A stretch of DNA of 64,000 bases from the NCBI RefSeq assembly GCF_004000885.1, contig NZ_BIMC01000001.1, positions 248,001-312,000 on the forward strand, read 5' to 3'. Below are positions 35,561 to 51,559 of the stretch, one piece after another. Every line of letters starts with the position of its first letter. Within the stretch, counting starts at the first letter, position 1. The notes under the pieces were generated by a model that was not told where the DNA came from, ran no database searches, and saw nothing but the letters and a program-made list of their open reading frames with translations. Origin of the DNA: Paenibacillus glucanolyticus NBRC 15330 (GTDB lineage Bacteria > Bacillota > Bacilli > Paenibacillales > Paenibacillaceae). The position numbers and the translations under genes are program-made.

Positions 35561-36217
35561 TTATTCAAAGGTATACGTCCAGAAACGTTCAGTCCCGAAG
35601 CGGTCCTCGACTTCTTTTGCCTTCAACTGCTTTTTACCCAGCAGCTCTGCAGCCTGGAATTGGGAACGATGGGCTTGAATGGAATTCAGCTTCTGGACCA
35701 TAAACATAGATACGTCCTGATAAACATCCGGTTTGCCAAGCTCCTGCTCACAATTTTTGGAGAATGCCAGACACTGAACCACAGGTCTTTCCCCAGCAGG
35801 CATCCGCTGAATCGTACGAATTACAGCTGCACCCGTGGCATCATGATCGGGATGAACACTATAGCCAGGATAGAATGTGAATACAAGTGAAGGTTGTATC
35901 TCCTGAATCAGGGCTGCAATCACACCATCCAGCTTAGGCTGGTCCTCGAATTCAATCGTTTTATCATGGAAACCCAGCAATCGCAGGTCTTGTATGCCTA
36001 TAGCTTTGCACGATTCCTCCAACTCTGCTCTACGAATAGTCGGAAGCGTGATCCGGTTAGCAAACGGAGGTATCCCCATGTTGCGGCCCATCTCTCCGAG
36101 TGTCAGGCAAGCATAGGTGACATGAGCACCTTCTATAATATATTTAGCCAACGTACCGGATAAACCAAAGGCTTCGTCATCCGGATGCGGCAATACGACC
36201 AGTATGTTTTGCTCCAT
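35561..36217 (-). CDS. bshB2: Bacillithiol biosynthesis deacetylase BshB2
   Basis: A 218-residue PIG-L/LmbE zinc deacetylase that removes acetate from GlcNAc-malate in bacillithiol synthesis. The metal motif HPDDEAFG is near residue 11 and VHPDHDAT near residue 117. The stretch YACLTLGEMGRNMGIPPFAN and the segment LRLLGFHDKTIEFED match YojG (BshB2) as I know it rather than BshB1. It follows yojF by 22 bases, the same pairing as in B. subtilis. A strong terminator follows. Confidence 0.93.
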   Translation of the reverse strand: MEQNILVVLPHPDDEAFGLSGTLAKYIIEGAHVTYACLTLGEMGRNMGIPPFANRITLPTIRRAELEESCKAIGIQDLRLLGFHDKTIEFEDQPKLDGVIAALIQEIQPSLVFTFYPGYSVHPDHDATGAAVIRTIQRMPAGERPVVQCLAFSKNCEQELGKPDVYQDVSMFMVQKLNSIQAHRSQFQAAELLGKKQLKAKEVEDRFGTERFWTYTFE

Positions 36218-36239
36218 CGTTCCTCATCTCCTCTCTCTA

Positions 36240-36584
36240 TTAAAAAGGCTCCCGGCTCAGCTGCAAAGCAACAACCAGCTTCCCCTGACTATCATGGCCC
36301 GCCATGATAAGTCTATCGGTATCAGCCTGTTCAAAATGGGTAAGTCCTTCGGTATATATCCAGCCTTGATTCATTTTTAAACCAACCCGGTAAGGACCGT
36401 TGCCGGATATTGAACCAGCGGTATAACGAATACTTGCATTTGTAATAAAATTGGCAGCAGGGTGCTTTGTGCTATCGTGATGGGCAGCATAGGCGCCTGT
36501 TGTCATCTCAAGATGAATATATAAATCCTGATCCTTCAATTTATCAATCATTTGTTGGACTTCTGCTTGATTTATGAGTTCCAT
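36240..36584 (-). CDS. yojF: YojF family protein (DUF1806), partner of bshB2
   Basis: A 114-residue cytoplasmic protein. Conserved features are YIHLEMTTGAYAAHHD, GPYRVGLKMNQGWIY and the C-terminal GKLVVALQLSREPF. The ATG at 36584 has TTGGAGGG immediately upstream. An in-frame TTG four codons earlier is inside that binding site. Its biochemical role is not established. Conserved coupling to bshB2 points to bacillithiol metabolism. Confidence 0.88.
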   Translation of the reverse strand: MELINQAEVQQMIDKLKDQDLYIHLEMTTGAYAAHHDSTKHPAANFITNASIRYTAGSISGNGPYRVGLKMNQGWIYTEGLTHFEQADTDRLIMAGHDSQGKLVVALQLSREPF

Positions 36585-36675
36585 AGTTCCCTCCAATATA
36601 AAGAATCACGACAATGATCACAGTCGGTATGATGATTCTAACATAATTATATGACCATGACGAAATACCTTGTAT

Positions 36676-37167
36676 TTATCTTTCAGCAAACAGAGCGGAG
36701 TATTCCGGCTGTGCTGCATACACGCTGAGCTCGTGCTCAGAAATAACGGTATATCCTTCCCTGCGCAGAAGAGCTGTTGTTACGCCATAACCGGCTTGCT
36801 TCACATTGGCAAATTCTCCATTATAGATCATTGCGCTGCCGCAGGAGGGGCTGTTCTCCTTCAGAACGATAAGCAGTGCTCCGAGCTTTTGTGCCGTTTG
36901 AAGAGCCTGATATGCACCCTTTATATACATCTCCGTCACATCTCTGCCGGACCATTCTATTACTCTGGCACTTCCTGACAGGACGTCATCACCGTTACCG
37001 CCGATGATCTCTGCTGGCTCACGCGGAGTTGAGAATCCGCCAAGAAGTTCCGGGCATACGGTTACCGCTTTCTTCGCTTCCACTAACAGTTGAATATGGG
37101 TATCCAGGCTGTCCGTAGCGTTATAACGAACCTTCAACCCGGCTAAACAAGAGCTTACGATAATCAC
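36676..37167 (-). CDS. DUF523 family protein
   Basis: A 163-residue cytoplasmic protein with the family's conserved cysteine motifs: IVSSCLAGLKVRYN at the N terminus, AVTVCPELLGGFSTPREP, and ENSPSCGSAMIYNG near residue 110. The cysteines may bind a metal or cluster. The second GTG (37167) is preferred, since AGGTGG lies five bases upstream. The function is unknown. It is transcribed alone between yojF and an AraC regulator. Confidence 0.85.
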   Translation of the reverse strand: MIIVSSCLAGLKVRYNATDSLDTHIQLLVEAKKAVTVCPELLGGFSTPREPAEIIGGNGDDVLSGSARVIEWSGRDVTEMYIKGAYQALQTAQKLGALLIVLKENSPSCGSAMIYNGEFANVKQAGYGVTTALLRREGYTVISEHELSVYAAQPEYSALFAER

Positions 37168-37343
37168 AGATGCCACCTCAAATCTTCGTGCTTTGCTTAA
37201 TATATGGCTAAAGCGGTTCGGTCTGACTTAAGTATCATGAATCAGAACGCAATTGTCAACGCAATACGCATGATGGATGGCTGCTGCCATCACTCCAGCT
37301 TCCCTCTGAGAAGTCTCTGAGTCAAAGCTGAAGATCATCATAA

Positions 37344-38153
37344 TTATCGTAACATGGGAGCAACCCGTTTAAGGAAATGGTTCATTAATAATGGCAAGGA
37401 AATCAGAATCGGTGGGTCATCTAACCGGGGAACATGCAGAGTCACTTGGAGATGCCGGGTCTTCGAGTTGGATGTAACGATGATCGGTTCCCTTGAACGG
37501 GTACGCAAGGTGGTGGATTGCGGAAGCAAGAAGTCAACTGCCTGCATACCCCATGGCACAGAAGTAGCCATCAGATAATATGTGCCCGGGCTTACGTCGG
37601 TAAATCGAAATGAGCCAACAGACGGAAGCAGTGTTCCATATAGAGGAAATCCTTCTGGAATGGGCTTGGCAAATAAGCCTATCAAAATAACTCCCTGAAA
37701 TGGGGCTGTTGCTTCTATCGTTCCCTCAACCGTCAAGTTGGGATTCTGAATCGGCATGGATTCTCGCCAGTCGTTCAGACTCTGCAAAGATAACAAATGC
37801 TTGTCCGCCTCCTCCATGGAGTTCCGAAACTGGGAGGGGGTTACACCCACTCTCTCGGAGAAGCGGGTCGTAAATGTACCCAGGCTTTGCTGCCCAATCT
37901 CCAGGGCGATATCCCGGATGCTGAGGTGCGTGTGCAGCAGTAAATCCTTGGCTTTCTCCAAACGAAGTGATGAGACATAATACAGGGGCGGCAGTCCGAT
38001 CCGATCCTTGAATATACGAGAGAAATGATAAGGACTGTATCCAATGTAACCCGCCAGTAATGACAAGGGAAGCGGTTCGTAAATATTCTTGTGAATATAA
38101 GCGATTACCTCGTCGATTTCTGAATATCGCTCAGTCATCATGCCCTGCACCAT
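37344..38153 (-). CDS. AraC family regulator with N-terminal DNA-binding domain
   Basis: A 269-residue protein with the AraC helix-turn-helix pair at the N terminus (PLSLLAGYIGYSPYHFSRIF and SIRDIALEIGQQSLGTFTTRF, then GVTPSQFRNSM, residues about 15-115). The C-terminal 150 residues look like a beta-rich ligand domain (GSFRFTDVSPGTYYLMATSV resembles a carboxypeptidase-regulatory-like fold). ATG codons at 38153 and 38141 are both possible starts. A GAAC-N4-GTTC box lies about 55 bases upstream. The targets are unknown and no gene is coupled to it. Confidence 0.82.
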   Translation of the reverse strand: MVQGMMTERYSEIDEVIAYIHKNIYEPLPLSLLAGYIGYSPYHFSRIFKDRIGLPPLYYVSSLRLEKAKDLLLHTHLSIRDIALEIGQQSLGTFTTRFSERVGVTPSQFRNSMEEADKHLLSLQSLNDWRESMPIQNPNLTVEGTIEATAPFQGVILIGLFAKPIPEGFPLYGTLLPSVGSFRFTDVSPGTYYLMATSVPWGMQAVDFLLPQSTTLRTRSREPIIVTSNSKTRHLQVTLHVPRLDDPPILISLPLLMNHFLKRVAPMLR

Positions 38154-38205
38154 CCTTCATGTCATGGATATTGTAAAATTAAAATTGTAATTATCCTCAA
38201 ATAAA

Positions 38206-38217
38206 GAACAAATGTTC
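38206..38217. promoter_or_regulatory. LexA (SOS)-box-like site
   Basis: GAAC-AAAT-GTTC matches the core of the Bacillus LexA/DinR box CGAACRNRYGTTYC, including the RNRY centre. Only the two outermost bases differ. It lies upstream of the AraC-family gene ending at 37344. Confidence 0.4.
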
Positions 38218-38287
38218 TGTTCCATACTATCATATCCATATGGAAATTGGAAGCGTAGATCTGGAAATTTACCGTTATGATGACAAC

Positions 38288-38312
38288 AAAAAAGCCGCGC
38301 AGTATACGCGGC
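38288..38312 (-). terminator. Terminator of the twin-oxidoreductase/AraC operon
   Basis: On the minus strand GCCGCG and CGCGGC pair around a 7-base loop and are followed by six T, 10 bases after the oxidoreductase stop. Confidence 0.85.
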
Positions 38313-38322
38313 TGAACTGCCA

Positions 38323-39411
38323 CTAATCCAATTCCGGGATGTGGATATCCACTTCTTTTTTGCTCTGGGAAGAGCGCAGAATGCCGTCCAGGATTGCTTG
38401 ATTCCGAAGCACCTGCTCTCCGGGTATCGGTGCTGGCTTGCCTTCGCGCACGGCGCTTACGAAATCTTTGATTTTCTCTTCGAATACGTTAAGCTGGTGG
38501 CTGATCAACGGAATTGCGCTTTCGGTATGATGCCCTTGAATGTCATGGAATAAGGAGATTGAGCCTACTTTCCCATCCCATACGCCACTCCAGGGTCCTG
38601 ATCCAGCCGGCGTAATCTTCATGCCCGCATCCGTTCCAAGGAACATGGTTGCTCCCAAGGTATCCATATGCATAGCCCAGGACGTCTTAAAGTTCAATAC
38701 GATGTCGCCTTCGAACCGAATGATGGCAACGCCGAAGTCCTCCACGTTAAACGCACCGGATTCCGAGTGGTATTTAGGATTCGTTCCGAAGTGATTAGAG
38801 GTATAGGCCGATACCGTTAACGGCTTTGGATATCCAAGCGCATTCAATGCCATATCCAAGGAATAGCAACCGATGTCCGCCATGGCACCTGCTCCGGCAA
38901 TTTCCTGACGGATAAAGGTTCCACCCGGCATCCCACGGCGACGGCCGCCTCCCGTTTCCACATAATACACCTTGCCGAGCTCACCATTCTGGATCAGATT
39001 CTTAATGATTCCCATGTTCGGGTCATAGCGCGGTTGAAAGCCCACATTGAGTATATTCCCGGTCTTCTTCGAGATTTGAACCATCTCGATAGCTTCATCC
39101 AAGGTGACCGACATCGGCTTCTCGAGCATGACATGTTTGCCGGCTGAGAGCGCATCGATCGTTGTTCTGTGATGAGCAACATTTGGCGTACAGATACTCA
39201 CACCATCCAGATCCAGATCAAGGAGCCTGCGGTGATCGTCAAATCCGATTGCCCCCTGAAGTCCCCAACGCTCAATGAACTGATCTGCTCTTCCTGGTAA
39301 AATATCCGCTACAGCGACAATCTGTACGTCTTCAATTTGTTTGTAGTACTTTGCATGCTCTCCTGCAATGCCACCGCTTCCAATAATTCCAATTCGAATG
39401 CTTTTGCCCAT
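38323..39411 (-). CDS. Gfo/Idh/MocA family oxidoreductase (third gene of operon)
   Basis: A 362-residue NAD(P)-dependent dehydrogenase. The Rossmann part begins IRIGIIGSGGIAGEHAKYYK. The signature HVMLEKPMSVTLDEA is near residue 93. The C-terminal domain has GAGAMADIGCYSLDMALNALG, where Asp and the following residues lie in the substrate pocket. It is 14 bases downstream of the AraC gene and before a terminator, the last of three co-transcribed genes. The substrate is likely a sugar or polyol, not identifiable here. Confidence 0.88.
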   Translation of the reverse strand: MGKSIRIGIIGSGGIAGEHAKYYKQIEDVQIVAVADILPGRADQFIERWGLQGAIGFDDHRRLLDLDLDGVSICTPNVAHHRTTIDALSAGKHVMLEKPMSVTLDEAIEMVQISKKTGNILNVGFQPRYDPNMGIIKNLIQNGELGKVYYVETGGGRRRGMPGGTFIRQEIAGAGAMADIGCYSLDMALNALGYPKPLTVSAYTSNHFGTNPKYHSESGAFNVEDFGVAIIRFEGDIVLNFKTSWAMHMDTLGATMFLGTDAGMKITPAGSGPWSGVWDGKVGSISLFHDIQGHHTESAIPLISHQLNVFEEKIKDFVSAVREGKPAPIPGEQVLRNQAILDGILRSSQSKKEVDIHIPELD

Positions 39412-39425
39412 ATGTGATACTCCCC

Positions 39426-40376
39426 CTACAATTTCACATTCATTGCCCGATATGTTGTTGGCGTATAGCCGTATCTCTTTCGAAACACGGTATGCAAATA
39501 ACTGCCGCTCGAGAAGCCTTCATGAATCGCGATTTTATCAATAGACCAATTGGTATCGATTAATTTCCGGCACACCGCTTCTAAACGGACGTGTTCAAGA
39601 ATTTCACTGAAGGATTGCCCAGCCGCTTGCTCCTTGAATATCCGCTGCAGCTGCCTGGAACTGATATGCAATTTCTCCGCGACATCATCCAGAACGACCT
39701 CACCCGAGGAATTCGCATGGATATACTCCAGTGCCAATTGATAGCGGTAAGCCTTCATGTCTCGTGAAGGCAACTCCGCTTCGGATGGCTCGGATTCATA
39801 CGCGCGTACGGCACGCAGCAGTATCTGAATAATGCACTGCTTGATCGTTGTGTACAGACCCGGATATTTTTCCTGAGAAGCTTGGTAAGCCTCCAGAAAA
39901 TAAGGCATCGCCCGATGGATATCCATCGACGGCTTCAGCGGCAGCCCCCTGAGCTTTTCCATGCAGTCGTCAGCCTCCGCCATCTCCCAAGGATCCGCAG
40001 CCGGCCATAACAGACGATCCGGATCATCGGGTGTTACGTCATGCGGAATAATGTCCACATGCAGACATAATTCGTCCATGGGCTCTGCTGCGTCCGCTTC
40101 CTGATAATGGAGAACATTCGGACCCGTTAAATAAAACATTCCTTCCCTCAAGGCATAGGGATTCTCTTCCATAATAACGGTCCCTTTGCCACGCGGTATG
40201 AAATGAAACTCATATTCAGCATGTTTATGGAAGGACACAATCTTCCCCGGAGGGAAGGTGGTGAGATGAAATCGAAGAACCCGGATCTCATAACGCCCCC
40301 AATAGACCCTCAGATCAAGTCTCTCCAAGGCATCTTGCCGATCTTTCATAAACTCATATGGAAAATGATTATTCAT
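39426..40376 (-). CDS. AraC family regulator with cupin sensor domain
   Basis: A 316-residue AraC/XylS-type regulator. The N-terminal cupin (FPPGKIVSFHKHAEYEFHFI with metal-type His residues, REGMFYLTGPNVLHY) probably binds a sugar. The C-terminal helix-turn-helix pair (VVLDDVAEKLHISSRQLQRIF, SIDKIAIHEGFSSGSYLHTVF, YTPTTYRAM) binds DNA. It lies between two oxidoreductase genes in one operon, and a 9-bp direct repeat with 21-bp period upstream of the operon is its likely site. Confidence 0.9.
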   Translation of the reverse strand: MNNHFPYEFMKDRQDALERLDLRVYWGRYEIRVLRFHLTTFPPGKIVSFHKHAEYEFHFIPRGKGTVIMEENPYALREGMFYLTGPNVLHYQEADAAEPMDELCLHVDIIPHDVTPDDPDRLLWPAADPWEMAEADDCMEKLRGLPLKPSMDIHRAMPYFLEAYQASQEKYPGLYTTIKQCIIQILLRAVRAYESEPSEAELPSRDMKAYRYQLALEYIHANSSGEVVLDDVAEKLHISSRQLQRIFKEQAAGQSFSEILEHVRLEAVCRKLIDTNWSIDKIAIHEGFSSGSYLHTVFRKRYGYTPTTYRAMNVKL

Positions 40377-40398
40377 GCTGATACATCACCCTTGTAAC

Positions 40399-41397
40399 TT
40401 AAGCTTGCAGTTCATCCAAACGAATCGCACGATGTTCCTTGGCCGAACGGTTGGAAGCCTCCATCAATTTCGTTAATTCAACCGCATATGCGATATTTTC
40501 CTCTGCAACGGTATTTTCCTGAATATGAGAGATCCACTGTTCAAAAGCACTTGCACGATTTGCTGGTACTGGCAGTTCAACCCACGCTTCCTTGTATTCT
40601 TCTTTCTTCGTTGAGCGGATAAGAAGTTTACTGTCTGGCGTACCATAGAGAATCGTTCCGTCTGTACCGTGAATCTCAATCGTAAACGGCGAGAAGTTAT
40701 TAACAAAACCAGCCTCCACAATACCAACAGCACCCGTAGCTGTAGATAATGTAGCAACGGCGTTATCTTCGACCTCTTTACCCGTTATGTAGCCAAAATT
40801 CGCATGAACATCAACCGCTTCTTCTCCCAGGAACAGGCGTGTCAAATACATAGGATGGCAACCCAGATCAATGAGGGCTCCTCCACGAGTTTCCTCCAGA
40901 CCATAGAAATGCTCAGGCAGCCAGCCTGCCGTTGCGCCGTTATGAGACAAGCGGACACGAACGAGTGTTACGGTACCCAGTAGTCCCTCTTGCAACAGTT
41001 CACGGATCGCCAAGGTGTAACCATCATTCAAGCGGGGGAGTGATACCGTTAATTTGACTTGATTCTCATTTACCGCGTTCATAATATCATTGACCTCTTG
41101 AAGGGTAGCGGCCACTACTTTCTCCGTAAAAATGTGCTTGCCGGCTGCCGCAGCTTTCAGCATCACTTCTCTGTGCATGGATGTTGGTGCATCCACGATG
41201 ACAGCATCGATATCGCTTTGCAGCATTTCATCCAAGGATTCAAAGAAGGGTACTCCTTGCTGCTCCGCAGCTTTTTTACCGCGTTCCGGATTCTCATCCC
41301 ATACGGCTACGATTTGTGCATCCGGATGCTCCTGCGCCTGTTTTGTGTAATCCCATGCGTGCACATGCCAATAACTAATTTTTCCGATTCTAATCAT
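40399..41397 (-). CDS. Gfo/Idh/MocA family oxidoreductase (first gene of operon)
   Basis: A 332-residue dehydrogenase, starting at ATG 41397 with GAGGTG six bases upstream. The N terminus IRIGKISYWHVHAWDYTKQA departs from the usual GxGxxG nucleotide loop: the glycine-rich turn is replaced by an aromatic/His stretch. This occurs in some family members acting on sugars, but cofactor use should not be assumed. The signature is HIFTEKVVAATLQE rather than EKP, also divergent. The substrate domain has RGGALIDLGCHPMYLTRLFLG. It is co-transcribed with the AraC and second oxidoreductase genes. Confidence 0.85.
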   Translation of the reverse strand: MIRIGKISYWHVHAWDYTKQAQEHPDAQIVAVWDENPERGKKAAEQQGVPFFESLDEMLQSDIDAVIVDAPTSMHREVMLKAAAAGKHIFTEKVVAATLQEVNDIMNAVNENQVKLTVSLPRLNDGYTLAIRELLQEGLLGTVTLVRVRLSHNGATAGWLPEHFYGLEETRGGALIDLGCHPMYLTRLFLGEEAVDVHANFGYITGKEVEDNAVATLSTATGAVGIVEAGFVNNFSPFTIEIHGTDGTILYGTPDSKLLIRSTKKEEYKEAWVELPVPANRASAFEQWISHIQENTVAEENIAYAVELTKLMEASNRSAKEHRAIRLDELQA

Positions 41398-41474
41398 TAT
41401 GGTCACCTCAGTATCTAATATTAAGACATCATGCCATTAATCTAACACATGAATTAGCCGATTCACAGTGTAAA

Positions 41475-41504
41475 ATTGCGACAGTTGATTTTGATATTGC
41501 GACA
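41475..41504. promoter_or_regulatory. 9-bp direct repeat with 21-bp period upstream of the oxidoreductase operon
   Basis: ATTGCGACA occurs at 41475-41483 and 41496-41504. Spacing of exactly 21 bp and the position about 80-110 bases upstream of the operon fit a two-half-site AraC operator. The operon itself encodes a cupin-AraC protein. Confidence 0.5.
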
Positions 41505-41515
41505 TCATTGCATAC

Positions 41516-41539
41516 AAAAACTCCGCCATAAGACGGAGT
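41516..41539 (-). terminator. Terminator of the DinB/BstA-like gene
   Basis: On the minus strand ACTCCG and CGGAGT pair around an 8-base loop followed by TTTTTG, 17 bases after the stop. Confidence 0.7.
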
Positions 41540-41555
41540 AATATGTATTGTCACG

Positions 41556-42080
41556 CTATATTGTGAACCGTTCTCTTGCAGAAGTAATATGTGCTATGTG
41601 ATGATTCCCATGCCATGCATACATGGCCGTGGCGTATTCAAGATGAGTCGTTCGCTGGTTCTCGGGATGATAGAACGTTCTTAGAAAGTCTTCATGGTCC
41701 ATACTGTTTAATAAAGCGACCCATCTGGTATGTATGCCTTCAATCATGGCCAAAGATACTTCAGCAGCCACCGTCATGGAATCCGGAAGCGCTGCCCACA
41801 GCCGCTCGTCATACGGTTTGATGGTTGGATTGTCTTCTGTTAAAGCGAGTTTAAACCTCATATAGGAGTTCATATGACTGTCTGCAAGATGATGAACGAC
41901 CTGACGTATGGTCCACCCACCCTCACGATAGGCCAAGTTAAGCTGTTCCTCAGACAAACCTTGAACGGCTGTCCGCAGTTTCCCAGGCATCCCCTCAATC
42001 TCTTGAATCCAGTGATTCCTATGTTCCGGTGACGACTGTCCCTCCCATTCAAATTGCCCTATGGGGTATCTCATATCCAT
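41556..42080 (-). CDS. DinB superfamily bacillithiol-S-transferase-like protein (YfiT/BstA)
   Basis: A 174-residue four-helix protein of the DinB/YfiT family. The metal-binding histidines fit the family: VRQVVHHLADSHMNSYMRFK (quoted from VVHHLADSHMNSYMRF) and MYAWHGNHHIAHI at the C terminus. RYPIGQFEWEG, REGGWTIRQ and TFYHPENQ also match YfiT (BstA), which transfers bacillithiol onto electrophiles and antibiotics. Two ATG codons (42080 and 42074) share a GGAGTGAGG binding region, so the exact start is uncertain. A bacillithiol synthesis pair (yojF-bshB2) lies about 5 kb away. Confidence 0.85.
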   Translation of the reverse strand: MDMRYPIGQFEWEGQSSPEHRNHWIQEIEGMPGKLRTAVQGLSEEQLNLAYREGGWTIRQVVHHLADSHMNSYMRFKLALTEDNPTIKPYDERLWAALPDSMTVAAEVSLAMIEGIHTRWVALLNSMDHEDFLRTFYHPENQRTTHLEYATAMYAWHGNHHIAHITSARERFTI

Positions 42081-42189
42081 GTTCCTCACTCCGATCTGCA
42101 TGGTATCATCCCTTATCGTATGAATTGATAAGAACTTCTTCTCTATTATATAGAAGATGTTGTATAAACTGCTACAGCTGCTGAGCTAG

Positions 42190-42214
42190 AAATTATATTT
42201 ACATAATATAATTT
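42190..42214. repeat. 10-bp perfect AT-rich inverted repeat
   Basis: AAATTATATT-TACAT-AATATAATTT lies between the BstA-like gene and the collagen-like gene terminator. It could be an operator about 110 bases upstream of the BstA-like gene, or simply an AT-rich palindrome. Confidence 0.4.
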
Positions 42215-42302
42215 TCCAAAAGCATTTGCTATGCCCATCCTCAATAATTTTTAATGATTCAATTCTCGAATTATAATGGACATGGCTTGCAGTCTTTTTG
42301 AG

Positions 42303-42346
42303 AAAAAAGGGAGGCAGGCCGCACTTTGGTGAATGTGCCGCCCCCC
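42303..42346 (-). terminator. Terminator of the collagen-like gene
   Basis: On the minus strand GGGGGGCGGCAC pairs with GCGGCCTGCCTCCC (small bulges), followed by TTTTTT, about 15 bases after the stop at 42358. Confidence 0.82.
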
Positions 42347-42357
42347 ATCATTTTTGA

Positions 42358-50313
<7,956 letters not shown>

Positions 50314-50410
50314 CTAATTTCACCTCCTCGTTTTCGACTCGGTTGCATAAGTATATGAGAAATAACGCCTACCCTTGAATGATTAAAAATATTTAGCGTG
50401 ATCATCAAGC
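50314..50410 (-). promoter_or_regulatory. Leader and probable promoter of the collagen-like gene
   Basis: Minus-strand leader with AGGAGG at 50328-50323. CATATACTTATG at about 50357-50346 resembles sigma-E/sigma-K -10 elements (CATANNNT-type), but no convincing -35 is seen. A 9-codon ORF starting at the ATG near 50304 in another frame overlaps the proposed coding start. Confidence 0.35.
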
Positions 50411-50442
50411 AAAAAAAGTCCCCCGGATGTTTCCCGGCGGAC
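50411..50442 (-). terminator. Terminator of the aldo/keto reductase gene
   Basis: On the minus strand GTCCGCCGG and CCGGGGGAC pair (one mismatch) and are followed by seven T, about 27 bases after the reductase stop. Confidence 0.8.
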
Positions 50443-50468
50443 CTATTTTCTTCAACACCCAATGCCAT

Positions 50469-51449
50469 TCATGACGAACCTAGTATTCCTTCGACTTCAT
50501 TTATCTGCGCCTCCGACAAAGGTCCAAAAGCAGCTGCCCCGATCAATTCCTCCACCTGCTTCCTGGTTTTAAAACCTGGGATCGGAATTGTCACATGACT
50601 TCTCCCCCAAATCCATGCAAGCGCCCCTTGAACTAAAGTTCGATTTCCGCTCGTTAAGACCTCTCTGACTGCCTCAAGCTTTTGGAGGTACGAAGGTACC
50701 GCCTTACCATTCTTAAAATAGGTAACCCATTCATGACGGCTTCCCCTTACATCCTGATCACTGAATCTGGAATCATGATTGAATTTTCCGCTCAAGAGGC
50801 CCATAGCCAGAGGAGTATTATTAATGCTGGCTAGACCATAACGTTCACATAGAGAGAGCATTTCCTTATCATCACTAAGCACATTCAATACGTGCTGTAT
50901 GGCAGCTGCTTCCGATTTTTGAGCGAAGATTTGGGCATTGGCTACATCCCATGTGCTCCAGCCATATGTACGGATCAGCCCTTCTTGACGAAGTTCATTC
51001 AAACTATCGATGACTGTATCGATTTCCTCTAAACTTAAACCACCTACATGAATTTGGTACATGTCAACATAATCCGTTTGAAGACGTCTCAGGGACCTCT
51101 CACACGCATGACGAACATATTCTGGTGTTACATCGTGACGAGTGAATGCTTCCTTGGTTGACTCATCATAGGTATATCCGAATTTGGTAGCAATGACCGC
51201 TTCGTGTCGTCTTCCCCTCAACGCACGACCAAGCACCCCTTCGCTATGCCCTGTTCCATATACATCCGCAGTATCAAAAAAGTTTACACCCCTTTCTAAC
51301 GCTGCATGAATCCCTGCAATCGATTCAGACTCATCGACCTCCCCCCATCCGTCCGGCAAGCCATCTAACGTAAATTCCCCACCGATTGCCCAACATCCCA
51401 ACCCAAGCGGACTTACGGATATTTCCGATCTGCCTAACATCCTGTTCAT
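50469..51449 (-). CDS. Aldo/keto reductase
   Basis: A 326-residue NADPH-dependent TIM-barrel reductase. The catalytic tetrad is visible: Asp in NFFDTADVYGTGHSE, Tyr in the same motif, Lys in VIATKFGYTYDES and His in DMYQIHVGGLS. The cofactor-binding end has IPIPGFKTRKQVEELIGAA. The N terminus LGRSEISVSPLGLGCWAIGG is typical of the YhdN/IolS-like group. It is divergently transcribed, with 110 bp between, from a MocR-type regulator that may control it. It ends at its own terminator. Confidence 0.92.
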   Translation of the reverse strand: MNRMLGRSEISVSPLGLGCWAIGGEFTLDGLPDGWGEVDESESIAGIHAALERGVNFFDTADVYGTGHSEGVLGRALRGRRHEAVIATKFGYTYDESTKEAFTRHDVTPEYVRHACERSLRRLQTDYVDMYQIHVGGLSLEEIDTVIDSLNELRQEGLIRTYGWSTWDVANAQIFAQKSEAAAIQHVLNVLSDDKEMLSLCERYGLASINNTPLAMGLLSGKFNHDSRFSDQDVRGSRHEWVTYFKNGKAVPSYLQKLEAVREVLTSGNRTLVQGALAWIWGRSHVTIPIPGFKTRKQVEELIGAAAFGPLSEAQINEVEGILGSS

Positions 51450-51559
51450 GTCATTTCCTCCCTTTTCGGATCACTTCAACATCATTATAATAAGGACAAT
51501 GGTTTATGATTAGATCCAATATTCGCTGTTATACAGGAACCAATTAGAGGAGGAAAATC

